From Methylobacterium sp. E-065 (GTDB lineage Bacteria; Pseudomonadota; Alphaproteobacteria; Rhizobiales; Beijerinckiaceae): DNA of 64,000 bases. This document shows positions 25,400 to 33,909 of the stretch, in pieces (position 1 is the stretch's first letter; every line of letters starts with the position of its first letter). The DNA lies in contig NZ_JAKSYD010000046.1 in the NCBI RefSeq assembly GCF_022829605.1, forward strand, positions 1 to 64,000, read 5' to 3'. The translations under genes and the position numbers were made by a program. The notes beneath the pieces were generated by a model that did not search any database, had not been told where the DNA came from, and saw nothing but the letters and a program-made list of their open reading frames with translations.

Positions 25400-26317
25400 A
25401 TGACCGCGCACGTCGCCCTTGCCCTCGGCCTGGAAGCTCAGAATTACACCCGCCGCTGGCTCAAGTGCGGTGAGATCGCTGCCGCGACCCTGCGCGATGG
25501 GACCCGGATCCGGTACGTCCGGGTGGGCAAAGGCCCGAACCTCGTCCTGACCCACACGGTGCGCACTCAACTTGACCTGTTCCAGCGCGTGATTCCGCTG
25601 CTGTCGCCGCATTTCACGGTCTACGCCCTCGACCTGCCGGGCTTCGGCTGGTCGGACCTGAAGCCGGGCGCTCCGAAGGACGAGCCCACGCTCCGGGCAG
25701 CCCTCAAGGACTTCATCGCCATGCTCGGCATCGAGCGTCCGATCCTCGCGGGCGAGTCCATCGGAGCGACGCTGTCGCTGTCGCTCGCCGCGGAGCTCGG
25801 TGATGCGGTCGAGCGAGTCTTCGCCTTCAACACCTACGACTATCTGCCGGGGCTGGAGCGATCGAACCTTCTGGCCTCGATCATCATCAAGAGCGTGCGG
25901 GCGCCGGTCGTCGGCCCCATCTTCGCGGCGCTGGAGAACCGGACCATCACCGGCGGCATCATGAACGGCGGCTTCCACGATCCGCGCAGCCTGCCCTCCG
26001 ACCTGCTGGACGAATACGCACGGGTCGGCCGTCGCGCCGGCTACAGCAAGGCCGCACGGACGCTGCTCAAGGCGCTCCCGAGCTTCGTCGCCGCCCGCGC
26101 CCGCTATCGTGCGATCACCGCGCCGGTCACGCTCGTCTGGGGGGACAAGGACTGGTCGACGCTCCGCGACCGTGCCGGCGTCGAGGCCGCCGTTCCCGCG
26201 GCGGACGTCATCACCCTGGAGCGGACGGGACACTTCAGCGCCCTGGAACGCCCCCAGGCCTGGGCCGACATCATCCTGGCGGCGACGGCGACGACGCAGG
26301 CCAGGGCGATCCGCTGA
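25400..26317 (+). CDS. Alpha/beta hydrolase (esterase/lyase-like)
   Basis: 305 residues. HTVRTQLDLFQRVIPLL after the oxyanion strand, nucleophile Ser120 in AGESIGATLSLSLA, acid in VWGDKDWSTL and His278 in RTGHFSALERPQ give a full triad. Cytoplasmic. Similar proteins act on diverse esters or C-C bonds; no specific substrate can be assigned. It is divergent from the GlxA-type regulator (133 bases between starts) and followed after 83 bases by the DUF302 gene. Confidence 0.88.
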   Translation: MTAHVALALGLEAQNYTRRWLKCGEIAAATLRDGTRIRYVRVGKGPNLVLTHTVRTQLDLFQRVIPLLSPHFTVYALDLPGFGWSDLKPGAPKDEPTLRAALKDFIAMLGIERPILAGESIGATLSLSLAAELGDAVERVFAFNTYDYLPGLERSNLLASIIIKSVRAPVVGPIFAALENRTITGGIMNGGFHDPRSLPSDLLDEYARVGRRAGYSKAARTLLKALPSFVAARARYRAITAPVTLVWGDKDWSTLRDRAGVEAAVPAADVITLERTGHFSALERPQAWADIILAATATTQARAIR

Positions 26318-26400
26318 CGACGCGCCGTCGTCCGCATCTGAACACGCGACGACCGGCCGTGACCTGCATCCCAGCCAAACCCAACCCAGGAGCCGCCCCC

Positions 26401-26919
26401 ATGAGCGAGCAGATCACCGCGCCCCAGATCTCTTCGACCCAGATCTCTTCGACCCAGATCGCGATCGAGCACGTCACGCTCCGCTCGCCCAAGTCCTTCG
26501 AGGCGGTGCGGGCTGCCCTGGAGGCCTCGGTGCCGCCCCTCGACCACGCCTACGCCAAGCTTCTGCAGGACGGGCAGGTGGACGCGGCACGCGATCTCCT
26601 CGAACGGCAGGCGCCCCTGTCGATTTTCGGGGCCCGGGACCACGGCGGCCTGCTCCTCACCGCCGGCCTGACCCGTAAGGCCATCCAGTACGACATCGGC
26701 AATCCGCTGACGGCCGCGCGGATGACCCGGCACGTCCTCTCGGCCGCCCTCTACGCGCCGATCCGGGTGCTCCTGCGCGAGGATGCCGAAGGGGGCGTCG
26801 CGTTCGAGTACGACCGCCCGGCCACCACTTTCGGGCAGTTCGGCAAGCACGAGGTCGACAGCGTCGCTCAGGAGCTCGACGCTCAGCTCCGGACCGTTCT
26901 CGCGGACGCCGCGGGTTGA
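26401..26919 (+). CDS. DUF302 domain protein
   Basis: 172 residues. After a short N-terminal segment the protein has the DUF302 fold (IFGARDHGGLLLTAGLTRKAIQYDIGNPLTAARMTRHVLSA-type core, then LREDAEGGVAFEYDRP). DUF302 proteins are of unknown function. AGGAG precedes the ATG by 9 bases. Residues ~10-20 contain the doubled peptide ISSTQ-ISSTQ, encoded by an exact 15-base tandem repeat, suggesting recent slippage. Likely co-transcribed with the hydrolase. Confidence 0.85.
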   Translation: MSEQITAPQISSTQISSTQIAIEHVTLRSPKSFEAVRAALEASVPPLDHAYAKLLQDGQVDAARDLLERQAPLSIFGARDHGGLLLTAGLTRKAIQYDIGNPLTAARMTRHVLSAALYAPIRVLLREDAEGGVAFEYDRPATTFGQFGKHEVDSVAQELDAQLRTVLADAAG

Positions 26920-27030
26920 GCCGAACCGGCCCTCCCGCGACGTTCGCCCGGCGGGCCGGATCGCGCCACGGCGGAGGGGCGCGGCGTCACCCCTGTCGAG
27001 CGACCGCGCGGCCGGGCCTGTCCAAGCCGG

Positions 27031-29175
27031 TCAGAACCGCGCGGTCAGGAACAGCCGCACGTTCCGTCCCGGCAGCAGGATCTCGTCCTTCTTGAACGAG
27101 GTCGAGTTGCGGATGTCGTCGTTCAGCAGGTTCCGGCCCTGCACCCCGAGGGTGATCGCGCTCGCCCCGTAGACCGCCGGATCGACGGCCTTGGTGTAGC
27201 TCAGCTCGGCGCGCAGATCGTCGTAGCCGGGGGTCGGCGTCTCGAACAATGCGGTCGCGTCGTGGCTGAAGGCGTGGAGCAGGTTCACCCGCGCGAACCA
27301 ACCATCGGCCCGCAGGTAGACGCCGCCGCCGACCCGGTAGGGCGGGATGCGCGGCACGTTGGTGCCGTTGTCGAACTGGGCGCGGACGAAGTCGAACTGC
27401 GCCTCGACGCCGGCAAAGCCGTTGCCCACCGGCACGAGGTCGTATTGGCCGGTGATCTCGGCGCCGTAGAAGGTGGCGTTCTGTTGCTGGTAGACGATCT
27501 GCCGGTTGTCGGTCCCGACGCCGCAGGACGCGAAATCGTCGTCGCAGGTCAGGCCGGTATAGTTGCGGTAGATGAAGCCGGTATAGCGCGTGAAGTAGCC
27601 GGTGGCGTCGAGGCGGAACGGTCCCTCGGCCCGCCGGATGCTGGCCTCGACCGTGCGGGCGCGCTCCTTCCTGAGGTCCGGGTTGCCGATCTCGAAGGTC
27701 GCGGTGGCGTCGTGCGGCCCCTGCGAGAACAATTCGTAGCCGGTCGGGCCGCGCTCGACGTAGGAGCCGGTCAGGCTCGCCACGAAGCCGTAGGGCAGGT
27801 CCTGCAGGGCGCCGATGCTGGCGCTCTTCGGGGCGAAGCGCCGGGTCCGGGCGTACTGGAACGGCTCCTGGCCATCCACCGGCACGTAGTCGGCGGGGAA
27901 TTGGGCCGCCGTACTCGACAGCCGGTCGACCTCGTAGCGCCCGGCCGCCTGCAGCCGCGTGCCGGGGCGCAGTTCCAGCTCCTCGAACAGGTAGACCGCG
28001 TTGGCGCGGGACTCGGTCTTGGGCAAGAACGATTCGAGCTGCGTGTTGATCACCCGCCGGTCCGACTGGAAGCCCAGCGCGCCGGTGAGTTTTCCGAGTT
28101 CCGTGAAGACCGGGACGTGCTGCAGCTCAAGCCGTCCTTCCGCCTCACGGTTCTTGAAGATCGCCTGGACGCCCTCGATCCCGTCGTCGCCGATCCCGAC
28201 CTCGTTGTGGCGGTAGACCGAGTAGCCCGCCCAGTAGCGGATCACCTCGAACGGGCCGTCGAGCGGACGGTACTCGCCCCGGGACAGGACCCGGTCCTGA
28301 TTGGGGGTCAGACGGGTGCGGTCCTGCTCGGCGACGCCGCCCGGGATCGCGTAGACCGCGTCGTAGTGGCTGAACGAGATGCCGACGAAACCGCGGTCGC
28401 CGATCGCCGAGATGCCGACCGCGCCGCCCTGCGATTCGTTATAGGAGTTGCGCTGGATCCCGCCCGGGATCGCGTAGCTGTCGTTGGCGGTCTTGAAGCC
28501 GTCGGCGTGGACCGCGATGCCGTCGCCGCCGGCATCGAGAGTGGCGGCACCGAGCCGGCCGTTATCCACGCTGGAGAATCCGCTGGTCACCTGACCCTGG
28601 ATGCCGTTGGCCGGAATGAAGGTCGGCACCCGGTTGTTGTCGGCCGAAACCACGCCACCGATGGCCCCCGAGCCGTAGCGCAGGGTCGCGGGGCCGCGGA
28701 TCACCTCGATCCGGTCGGCGACCAGCGGGTTGACCGGCACCGCGTGGTCCTCGCCGAGATCCGACACGCCGCCGTTGACGATGCCGTTCTCCTGGATCCG
28801 CACCCGGGCGTTGTCGAGGCCGCGGATGATCGGCCGGGACGCCGCGCCCGGCGCGTAGCTCGTGCCGGAGATGCCGGGCCGGTCGAACAGGGCGTCGCCC
28901 AGCGTCCGGGGCTGGTCGCGGGCGATCTGGTCCTGCGTGATCACGGTCACCGGTGAGAACGTGTTGGTCGCCACCGGCAGGACGCCCATCGGCACCACGG
29001 CATCCGCCGCGACCGCCGCCCGCGGCGCCTGGATCGGGCTCGGGCTGGTGACGCTGATCTCGTCGAGGGCGACGGCCTGCTGGGCCTGCGCCGCTGCAAC
29101 GCTCAACACATTCGCGCCGAGGAGGCACGACAGGATGCTGCCGACGGGCAGGCTCGGACGACGCAGGGCAGACAT
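27031..29175 (-). CDS. znuD: ZnuD-like TonB-dependent zinc receptor
   Basis: 714 residues with a signal peptide (SILSCLLGANVLSVAAAQAQ). Plug motifs RTLGDALFDRPGISGTSYAPGAASRPIIRG, SDLGEDHAVPVNPLVADRIEVIRGPATLRYGSGAIGGVV and the barrel block FIPANGIQGQ..DSYAIP follow Neisseria ZnuD in order and spacing. Barrel motifs such as EVGN/EIGNPDLRKERARTVE and FYGAEITGQYD also fit. ZnuD moves zinc (and reportedly haem) across the outer membrane. The long His/Asp-rich loop of Neisseria ZnuD is not seen; two Cys (TCDDDFASCG) are present in one loop. Two Zur-like palindromes precede it. Confidence 0.88.
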   Translation of the reverse strand: MSALRRPSLPVGSILSCLLGANVLSVAAAQAQQAVALDEISVTSPSPIQAPRAAVAADAVVPMGVLPVATNTFSPVTVITQDQIARDQPRTLGDALFDRPGISGTSYAPGAASRPIIRGLDNARVRIQENGIVNGGVSDLGEDHAVPVNPLVADRIEVIRGPATLRYGSGAIGGVVSADNNRVPTFIPANGIQGQVTSGFSSVDNGRLGAATLDAGGDGIAVHADGFKTANDSYAIPGGIQRNSYNESQGGAVGISAIGDRGFVGISFSHYDAVYAIPGGVAEQDRTRLTPNQDRVLSRGEYRPLDGPFEVIRYWAGYSVYRHNEVGIGDDGIEGVQAIFKNREAEGRLELQHVPVFTELGKLTGALGFQSDRRVINTQLESFLPKTESRANAVYLFEELELRPGTRLQAAGRYEVDRLSSTAAQFPADYVPVDGQEPFQYARTRRFAPKSASIGALQDLPYGFVASLTGSYVERGPTGYELFSQGPHDATATFEIGNPDLRKERARTVEASIRRAEGPFRLDATGYFTRYTGFIYRNYTGLTCDDDFASCGVGTDNRQIVYQQQNATFYGAEITGQYDLVPVGNGFAGVEAQFDFVRAQFDNGTNVPRIPPYRVGGGVYLRADGWFARVNLLHAFSHDATALFETPTPGYDDLRAELSYTKAVDPAVYGASAITLGVQGRNLLNDDIRNSTSFKKDEILLPGRNVRLFLTARF

Positions 29176-29187
29176 CGAGACTCGCGG

Positions 29188-29205
29188 ATTGTTATATCAT
29201 TGCAT
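29188..29205. promoter_or_regulatory. Zur-like operator, proximal site
   Basis: ATTGTTATATCATTGCAT on the plus strand; read toward znuD it is ATGCAATGATATAACAAT. It fits the alphaproteobacterial Zur pattern (AATG.TATAACA) and lies 13-30 bases before the start codon, where a repressor would block initiation. Same core as 20505-20522. Confidence 0.5.
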
Positions 29206-29264
29206 CTTGGAGCTTGATGGCGGGAAGGCAATTGAAAGATCATCGGCATCCGACACGCAGTCCG

Positions 29265-29287
29265 GCAACGTTACATCATTGCAACAT
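29265..29287. promoter_or_regulatory. Zur-like operator, distal site
   Basis: CGTTACATCATTGCAAC with GCAA/TTGC flanks; the ATCATTGCA part is identical to the proximal site. It lies about 90-112 bases before the ZnuD-like start. Two phased sites suggest cooperative or dual control. Confidence 0.45.
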
Positions 29288-29544
29288 CGTGACAGCCCGA
29301 AGTGCCGGCACCATGGATTTCACCAGCGCGATGGGACGGCAGCGATAAGCGGATGAGCCGCGCTACGGGTCGGCATCGGGCCGCAAGTCTTTATCGCCTG
29401 CCAACTCGGCTTTGGGACATTCCTACAAGGCACGAGATCTGGCGGAGACCGCCTGAAAAGCCAGCGCGTTCCATCGTTTCGGGGGAGCCACGCCGCCCAT
29501 CGATCGAAGCCGGGATATGGAAGGCGCGGCTCGTGTCGGGCAAG

Positions 29545-30192
29545 TCAGGTCGGTAAACCCTCGACCTCGTCGTCCACCTCGGCCTCGATCTCGGCATCGA
29601 CGTCGGTGGATTCGCCGGCGGCGCCCGCCGCCTCGGCGAGGCCGCGCGCGGCCTTGCGCAGGAGCTTGCGGAGCCGACGACGGTCGGTCTTGTCGAGATG
29701 GTCGAGCAACTCGGCCTCGACCTCCTCCTGAATCTGCTCGATGGCCTCGGCCTTGGCGAGACCCGCCGGGGTCAGCTGGACCCGCACAACGCGCCCATCA
29801 CCCGATTCGGCACGGCGCTCGACGATCCCGAGGGCCGCGAGCCGGGTCACGGTCTTCGACGCCGTGGGCGGCCGGACCCGAAGGAGGGCGGCGAGATCGC
29901 CCATCGTCATGGTCCCGGCGCCGGCGAGCGCCTGCACCACCTGCTCCTGCCCGGCGAACAGGCCCAGCTTGGCCAGACGGTCGCCCGTGCGGGCGCGATG
30001 CAGGCGCGCTGCCTGCACGAGCGCCCAACCGACGCTCCGCACGCCGGGCGGCCGCATCTTCTTGGATGACAGCTCCTTGGACGACAGCTCTCGAGCCGCC
30101 GTCTCGCTGTCGTGTCGATCACGTTTCTGCTTGTCGCCCACCGGAGCGCCCGCGTCTGTGCCGGCGGCCGCCGGAAGATCCAGAGTCTGCAC
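29545..30192 (-). CDS. MarR family transcriptional regulator
   Basis: 215 residues. The winged helix domain spans ~55-165: LGLFAGQEQVVQALAGAGTMTMGDLAALLRVRPPTASKTVTRLAALGIVERR and DGRVVRVQLTPAGLAKAEAIEQ. An N-terminal charged linker includes ELSSKELSSKK, encoded by a near-perfect repeat. The C-terminus is an unusually long acidic tail (~STDVDAEIEAEVDDEVEG). Ligand unknown. It ends toward the ZnuD-like promoter region but reads away from it, so a role in zinc control is only a possibility. Confidence 0.88.
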   Translation of the reverse strand: MQTLDLPAAAGTDAGAPVGDKQKRDRHDSETAARELSSKELSSKKMRPPGVRSVGWALVQAARLHRARTGDRLAKLGLFAGQEQVVQALAGAGTMTMGDLAALLRVRPPTASKTVTRLAALGIVERRAESGDGRVVRVQLTPAGLAKAEAIEQIQEEVEAELLDHLDKTDRRRLRKLLRKAARGLAEAAGAAGESTDVDAEIEAEVDDEVEGLPT

Positions 30193-30274
30193 GATCCATC
30201 TCCGTCACCGGCCGCCCAGGACCCTGTGGCGCTGGCCGGTGACGCTGAGATGACGAGTTCACACTGACGATCGC

Positions 30275-30664
30275 TCAGCAGTGCATGAGGCGTTGCAGGC
30301 GATCGAGGATATCCTGGCCGGTGCAGGGCCGCGCGATGAAGTCGGCATGCCTGGGCATGCGGGCCGGGTCGGGGGCCGCCCGACCGGAGACTATCAGAAT
30401 CGGCAGTGTCGGCCGCGCCTCCGCGACCGAGCTGGCGAGGTCGAATCCGTCCGTCTTGCCCGAGAGCTGGACGTCGGTGACGAGCCCACAGATGTCCGGG
30501 CGCGCCTGAAGTATGCTGAGCGCCCGCTCGGCGGACGCACATTGAACGGTCTCGAAGCCGCCTTCCTCCAGCACGTCGCCGAGGTCCATGATCGTCAGCG
30601 CCTCGTCCTCGACGAGGAGGATCACCGGCCGATCGCCACCCGAACCCGTCTGCTCACTCGCCAC
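30275..30664 (-). CDS. Single-domain response regulator (receiver)
   Basis: 129 residues, receiver domain only. Acidic pair Glu19-Asp20 in LVEDEA, phosphoacceptor Asp64 in LVTDVQLSG, SGR near 101. The conserved Lys of the KP motif is Arg (IARPCTG, Arg112). GTG at 30664 has GGAGGGAG upstream. The DVLEEGGFETVQCASAERAL style is that of stand-alone receivers common in Methylobacterium and Bradyrhizobium, cognate kinase usually elsewhere. No kinase gene is near. Confidence 0.85.
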   Translation of the reverse strand: MASEQTGSGGDRPVILLVEDEALTIMDLGDVLEEGGFETVQCASAERALSILQARPDICGLVTDVQLSGKTDGFDLASSVAEARPTLPILIVSGRAAPDPARMPRHADFIARPCTGQDILDRLQRLMHC

Positions 30665-30813
30665 TGTGTACTCCCTCCGGCAACGTGCGACTGCGAGGGC
30701 CGCCGCACGCGTCATCAGCCTGAGGTCCAACACCAGAAACGGTTCCGGGTTGCAGCTTGACGCGGTCGCCGCTGACAGGCGGCCGGTTCCTGTGCTCAGG
30801 CTGTCACGGATGC

Positions 30814-32061
30814 CTACTCGGTCACGACCGCGGTGATCGCCTCGATCAGGCGATCGAGATCCGCCGCTCCGATCGTCAGCGCCGGCGTCAGGTAGACGAT
30901 GTCGCCGAACGGCCGGACCCAGACGCCCCGGTCGAGCAGCCGCGCCTTGAGGCCGGGGAGATCGGGGGCCTTGGCGAACTGGACCGCTCCGATCGCGCCG
31001 AGCACCCGGACATCGGCCACGCCGGGGGCGCGCCGCAGGGGCTCGAGCCCGTCCGCGAGCCGCGCCGCGATGGCATTGGCCTGGGCGAGGCGCGGCTCCG
31101 TCTCGAACAGGTCGAGGCTGGCATTGGCGGCCGCGCAGGCGAGCGGATTGGCCATGAAGGTCGGGCCATGCATCAGCGCGGAAGCGGGATCCTCGGACCA
31201 GAACGCCTCGAACACCTCCGTGCGGGCGATGGTGGCGGCGAGCGCCATCGTGCCGCCGGTCAGCGCCTTCGACAGGCACAGGATATCGGGCACGATCCCG
31301 GCCTGCGCGCAGGCGAACAGGGTGCCGGTGCGCCCGAAGCCGGTGAAGATCTCGTCGGCGATCAGCGGCAGGCCGTGGCGGCGGGCGAGGGCGGCGACGG
31401 TCGCCAACACCTCGGGCGGGTGCATGCGCATGCCGCCCGCCCCCTGGACCAACGGCTCGACGATCACCGCCGCCAGGGTTTCCCGGTGGGCCGCGAGCAT
31501 GCGGTCGAGCGCCTCGGTCTCGGCTTGGGTGCGTGGCAAATCACAAAAAACCTGCGTCGGCAGGTAGGCGCCGAAGCGGCGATGCATGCCCTCCTCGGGA
31601 TCGCAGACCGACATCGCCCCCATCGTGTCGCCGTGGTAGCCGCCGCGGAAGCCGAGCACCTTCGTGCGGCCGTTCACCCCGCGGTTGAGCCACATCTGCG
31701 CGGCCATCTTGAGCGCGACCTCGACGGCGACCGAGCCCGAATCGCTCAGGAAGACATGGTCGAGGTCGCCCGGCAGCAGGGCGGCGAGCCGAGCCGCCAG
31801 CCGCTCGGCCGGGGCATGGGTGAGGCCGCCGAACATCACGTGGGGCATCCGTGCGAGCTGGTCGGCCACGGCCCGGGCTATGTGCGGGTGGTTGTAGCCG
31901 TGAACCGCCGTCCACCAGGAGGCGATGCCGTCCACGAGTTCGCGCCCGCCGGCGAGGACGATGCGGCTGCTGTGGGTCGTCACCGCCTCTAGGGGCGGGG
32001 CAGCGCCGCGCATCTGGGTGTAGGGGCGCCAGAGATGTCGCGAAGGTTCGTCGGAGGACAT
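30814..32061 (-). CDS. bioA: Adenosylmethionine-8-amino-7-oxononanoate aminotransferase
   Basis: 415 residues. Converts KAPA to DAPA in biotin synthesis with S-adenosylmethionine as amino donor. Marks are HLWRPYTQM at the N-terminus (a BioA hallmark), DGIASWWTAVHGYNHP, FLSDSGSVAVEVALKMA, GYHGDTMGAMSV, ADEIFTGFGRTG, and PLP Lys265 in LSKALTGGTMALA. Start codon at 32061 is 86 bases from the divergent bioF start, with an inverted repeat between them. No bioB or bioD in this window. Confidence 0.95.
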   Translation of the reverse strand: MSSDEPSRHLWRPYTQMRGAAPPLEAVTTHSSRIVLAGGRELVDGIASWWTAVHGYNHPHIARAVADQLARMPHVMFGGLTHAPAERLAARLAALLPGDLDHVFLSDSGSVAVEVALKMAAQMWLNRGVNGRTKVLGFRGGYHGDTMGAMSVCDPEEGMHRRFGAYLPTQVFCDLPRTQAETEALDRMLAAHRETLAAVIVEPLVQGAGGMRMHPPEVLATVAALARRHGLPLIADEIFTGFGRTGTLFACAQAGIVPDILCLSKALTGGTMALAATIARTEVFEAFWSEDPASALMHGPTFMANPLACAAANASLDLFETEPRLAQANAIAARLADGLEPLRRAPGVADVRVLGAIGAVQFAKAPDLPGLKARLLDRGVWVRPFGDIVYLTPALTIGAADLDRLIEAITAVVTE

Positions 32062-32091
32062 GCGTCGGGCATGGTCAGCCCCGTGCATCGG

Positions 32092-32116
32092 GTCAAGGGC
32101 GCGCGTCCGCCTTGAC
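32092..32116. promoter_or_regulatory. Inverted repeat between bioA and bioF
   Basis: GTCAAGG and CCTTGAC separated by 11 bases, centred in the 86-base divergent gap. Each arm contains a TTGAC-type -35 element (TTGACC read toward bioA, TTGACA read toward bioF). The usual alphaproteobacterial BioR box (TTATAGATAA-like) is absent. Candidate operator for joint control. Confidence 0.45.
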
Positions 32117-32147
32117 ATCCGCTCCGCCCGCGGCCCCATCCCGCCGA

Positions 32148-33266
32148 ATGGACAGCCTCGACGCCTTCGCCCGCACCAAACTCGACGCCCTTGAGGCCGG
32201 CAGCTTGCGCCGCCGCCTCGTGCCGACCGAGCGCGGAACCGGCGCGGCGGCGACCCGGCGGGGCAGGGCGCTGGTCTCGTTCTCCTGCAACGATTATCTC
32301 GGCCTCTCGCATCATCCCCGCGTGATCGCGGCCGCACAGGACGCGGCGGCACGCTACGGCGCGGGGGCGGGCGGCTCCCGCCTCGTGACCGGCGACCATC
32401 CTTGTCTTGGAGCGCTGGAGGAGCGGCTCGCACGCCACAAGGGCACAGAGGCCGCGCTCATCTTCGGCAGCGGCTATCTCGCCAATCTCGGCATCACGCC
32501 AGCGTTGGCGGGACGCGACGACCTGATCGTGCTGGACGAACTCTCCCATGCCTGCATGTGGGCCGGGGCGCGGCTGTCCGGCGCGCGGGTGCTTACCTTC
32601 CGCCACAACGATTCCGCCGACCTCGCGGCAATCCTGGCGGCGAACCGCGCCGGGCACGGCCGCGCGCTGGTGCTGACCGAGCGGGTGTTCAGCATGGACG
32701 GCGACCGAGCCCCGCTGGCCGACATCCTGGCCGTCGCGCAGGACCACGATGCCTGGACGCTGGTGGACGATGCCCACGGGATCGGCGTCGTGGAGGACGG
32801 GCCGCGGGCGCCGCTGGAGATGGGCACCCTGTCGAAGGCGCTGGGCTCCTATGGCGGCTATCTCTGCGCCTCGCGGCCGGTGATCGACCTGATGGTAAGC
32901 CGGGCCCGTAGCTTCGTCTATACGACCGGCCTGCCGCCGGCCTCGGCCGCCGCCGCTTTGGAAGCGCTGGCGATCCTGGAAGACGAGCCGGAGCGGCGCG
33001 CCCGGCCCCTCGATCTCGCCCGGCGCTTCACCGCCCGGCTCGGCCTGCCCGAGGCCGAGAGTGCCGTGGTGCCGGTGCTGATCGGCGAGGCGCAACGCGC
33101 CCTCGACATCTCGGCGGCCCTGGAGGCGCTGGGCTATCTCGTGGTGGCGATCCGCCCGCCGACCGTGCCGGACGGGACGGCGCGGCTGCGGGTCGCCTTC
33201 TCGGCGGCGCATGACGCGGCGCAGGTCGATGGCCTCGCGGAGGCTTTGGCGACCCTGATCGGCTGA
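32148..33266 (+). CDS. bioF: 8-amino-7-oxononanoate synthase
   Basis: 372 residues. PLP enzyme that condenses pimeloyl thioester with alanine, the first committed step of biotin ring assembly. Marks are FSCNDYLGLSHHPRV, GAGAGGSRLVTGDHP, VDDAHGIGVVEDG, and PLP Lys230 in TLSKALGSYGGYL. Slightly shorter than E. coli BioF, with all catalytic parts present. Start ATG at 32148. Divergent from bioA. Confidence 0.95.
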   Translation: MDSLDAFARTKLDALEAGSLRRRLVPTERGTGAAATRRGRALVSFSCNDYLGLSHHPRVIAAAQDAAARYGAGAGGSRLVTGDHPCLGALEERLARHKGTEAALIFGSGYLANLGITPALAGRDDLIVLDELSHACMWAGARLSGARVLTFRHNDSADLAAILAANRAGHGRALVLTERVFSMDGDRAPLADILAVAQDHDAWTLVDDAHGIGVVEDGPRAPLEMGTLSKALGSYGGYLCASRPVIDLMVSRARSFVYTTGLPPASAAAALEALAILEDEPERRARPLDLARRFTARLGLPEAESAVVPVLIGEAQRALDISAALEALGYLVVAIRPPTVPDGTARLRVAFSAAHDAAQVDGLAEALATLIG

Positions 33267-33385
33267 AGCGGCGCGCTTTCCGTTCGCCGAGCCTGCACCT
33301 ATACCGCTGATCCGACGCGTTTCACGCATCAAGAACCCGATCCGGCCGCCCGAGATCGGGACGGGATCATCGAGAGGACGACGCC

Positions 33386-33895
33386 ATGGACGCCACCGCG
33401 CTGCGAGCCCTCCAGGCTCCGATCAAGGACAAGTACCGCGCGGCCCCGGATGCGGCGGTGGTCACCCTGAAGGCCAAGGGCACGCTCGACGACACGAAGA
33501 TTGCCTGCAAGGTGGAGACCGGCCGGGCGATCGCAGAGGCCGGCCTGCATCCGGCGACCGGCGGCTCGGGCATGGAATTGTGCTCGGGCGACATGCTGCT
33601 GGAGGCGCTGGTCGCCTGCGCGGGCGTGACCCTGAAGGCGGTGGCCACCGCCCTGGAGATCCCGCTGCGGGCCGGCACGGTCAGCGCCGAGGGCGATCTC
33701 GATTTCCGCGGCACGCTCGGCGTCGACAAGGAGGCGCCGGTCGGCTTCCGCAACATCCGGCTGTTCTTCCAGCTCGATACGGATGCGTCGGAAGAGAAAC
33801 TCGCGCAGCTCCTGAAGCTCACCGAGCGCTACTGCGTGGTGTTCCAGACGCTCAACCACAAGCCTGCGCTGTCGGTGGCCGTCACCACGGCCTGA
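33386..33895 (+). CDS. OsmC family peroxiredoxin-like protein
   Basis: 169 residues. ATGGSGMELCSGDMLLEALVACAGVTLKAVA places Cys78 at the peroxidatic position, and Cys150 (ERYCVVFQTL) at the second. OsmC/Ohr-fold proteins reduce organic hydroperoxides. An extra Cys66 is present. Cytoplasmic. GAGAGGA lies upstream of the ATG. The methyltransferase gene begins 14 bases downstream, so the two are an operon. Confidence 0.88.
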   Translation: MDATALRALQAPIKDKYRAAPDAAVVTLKAKGTLDDTKIACKVETGRAIAEAGLHPATGGSGMELCSGDMLLEALVACAGVTLKAVATALEIPLRAGTVSAEGDLDFRGTLGVDKEAPVGFRNIRLFFQLDTDASEEKLAQLLKLTERYCVVFQTLNHKPALSVAVTTA

Positions 33896-33909
33896 AGGAG
33901 GATCGCACG

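Larger units (their letters stand above)
29176..29544. other. Regulatory gap upstream of the ZnuD-like gene
   Basis: 369 bases between the znuD-like start and the convergently placed end of the MarR gene. Besides the two Zur-like palindromes (29188-29205, 29265-29287) I see nothing recognisable; no credible gene lies here. Confidence 0.6.
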
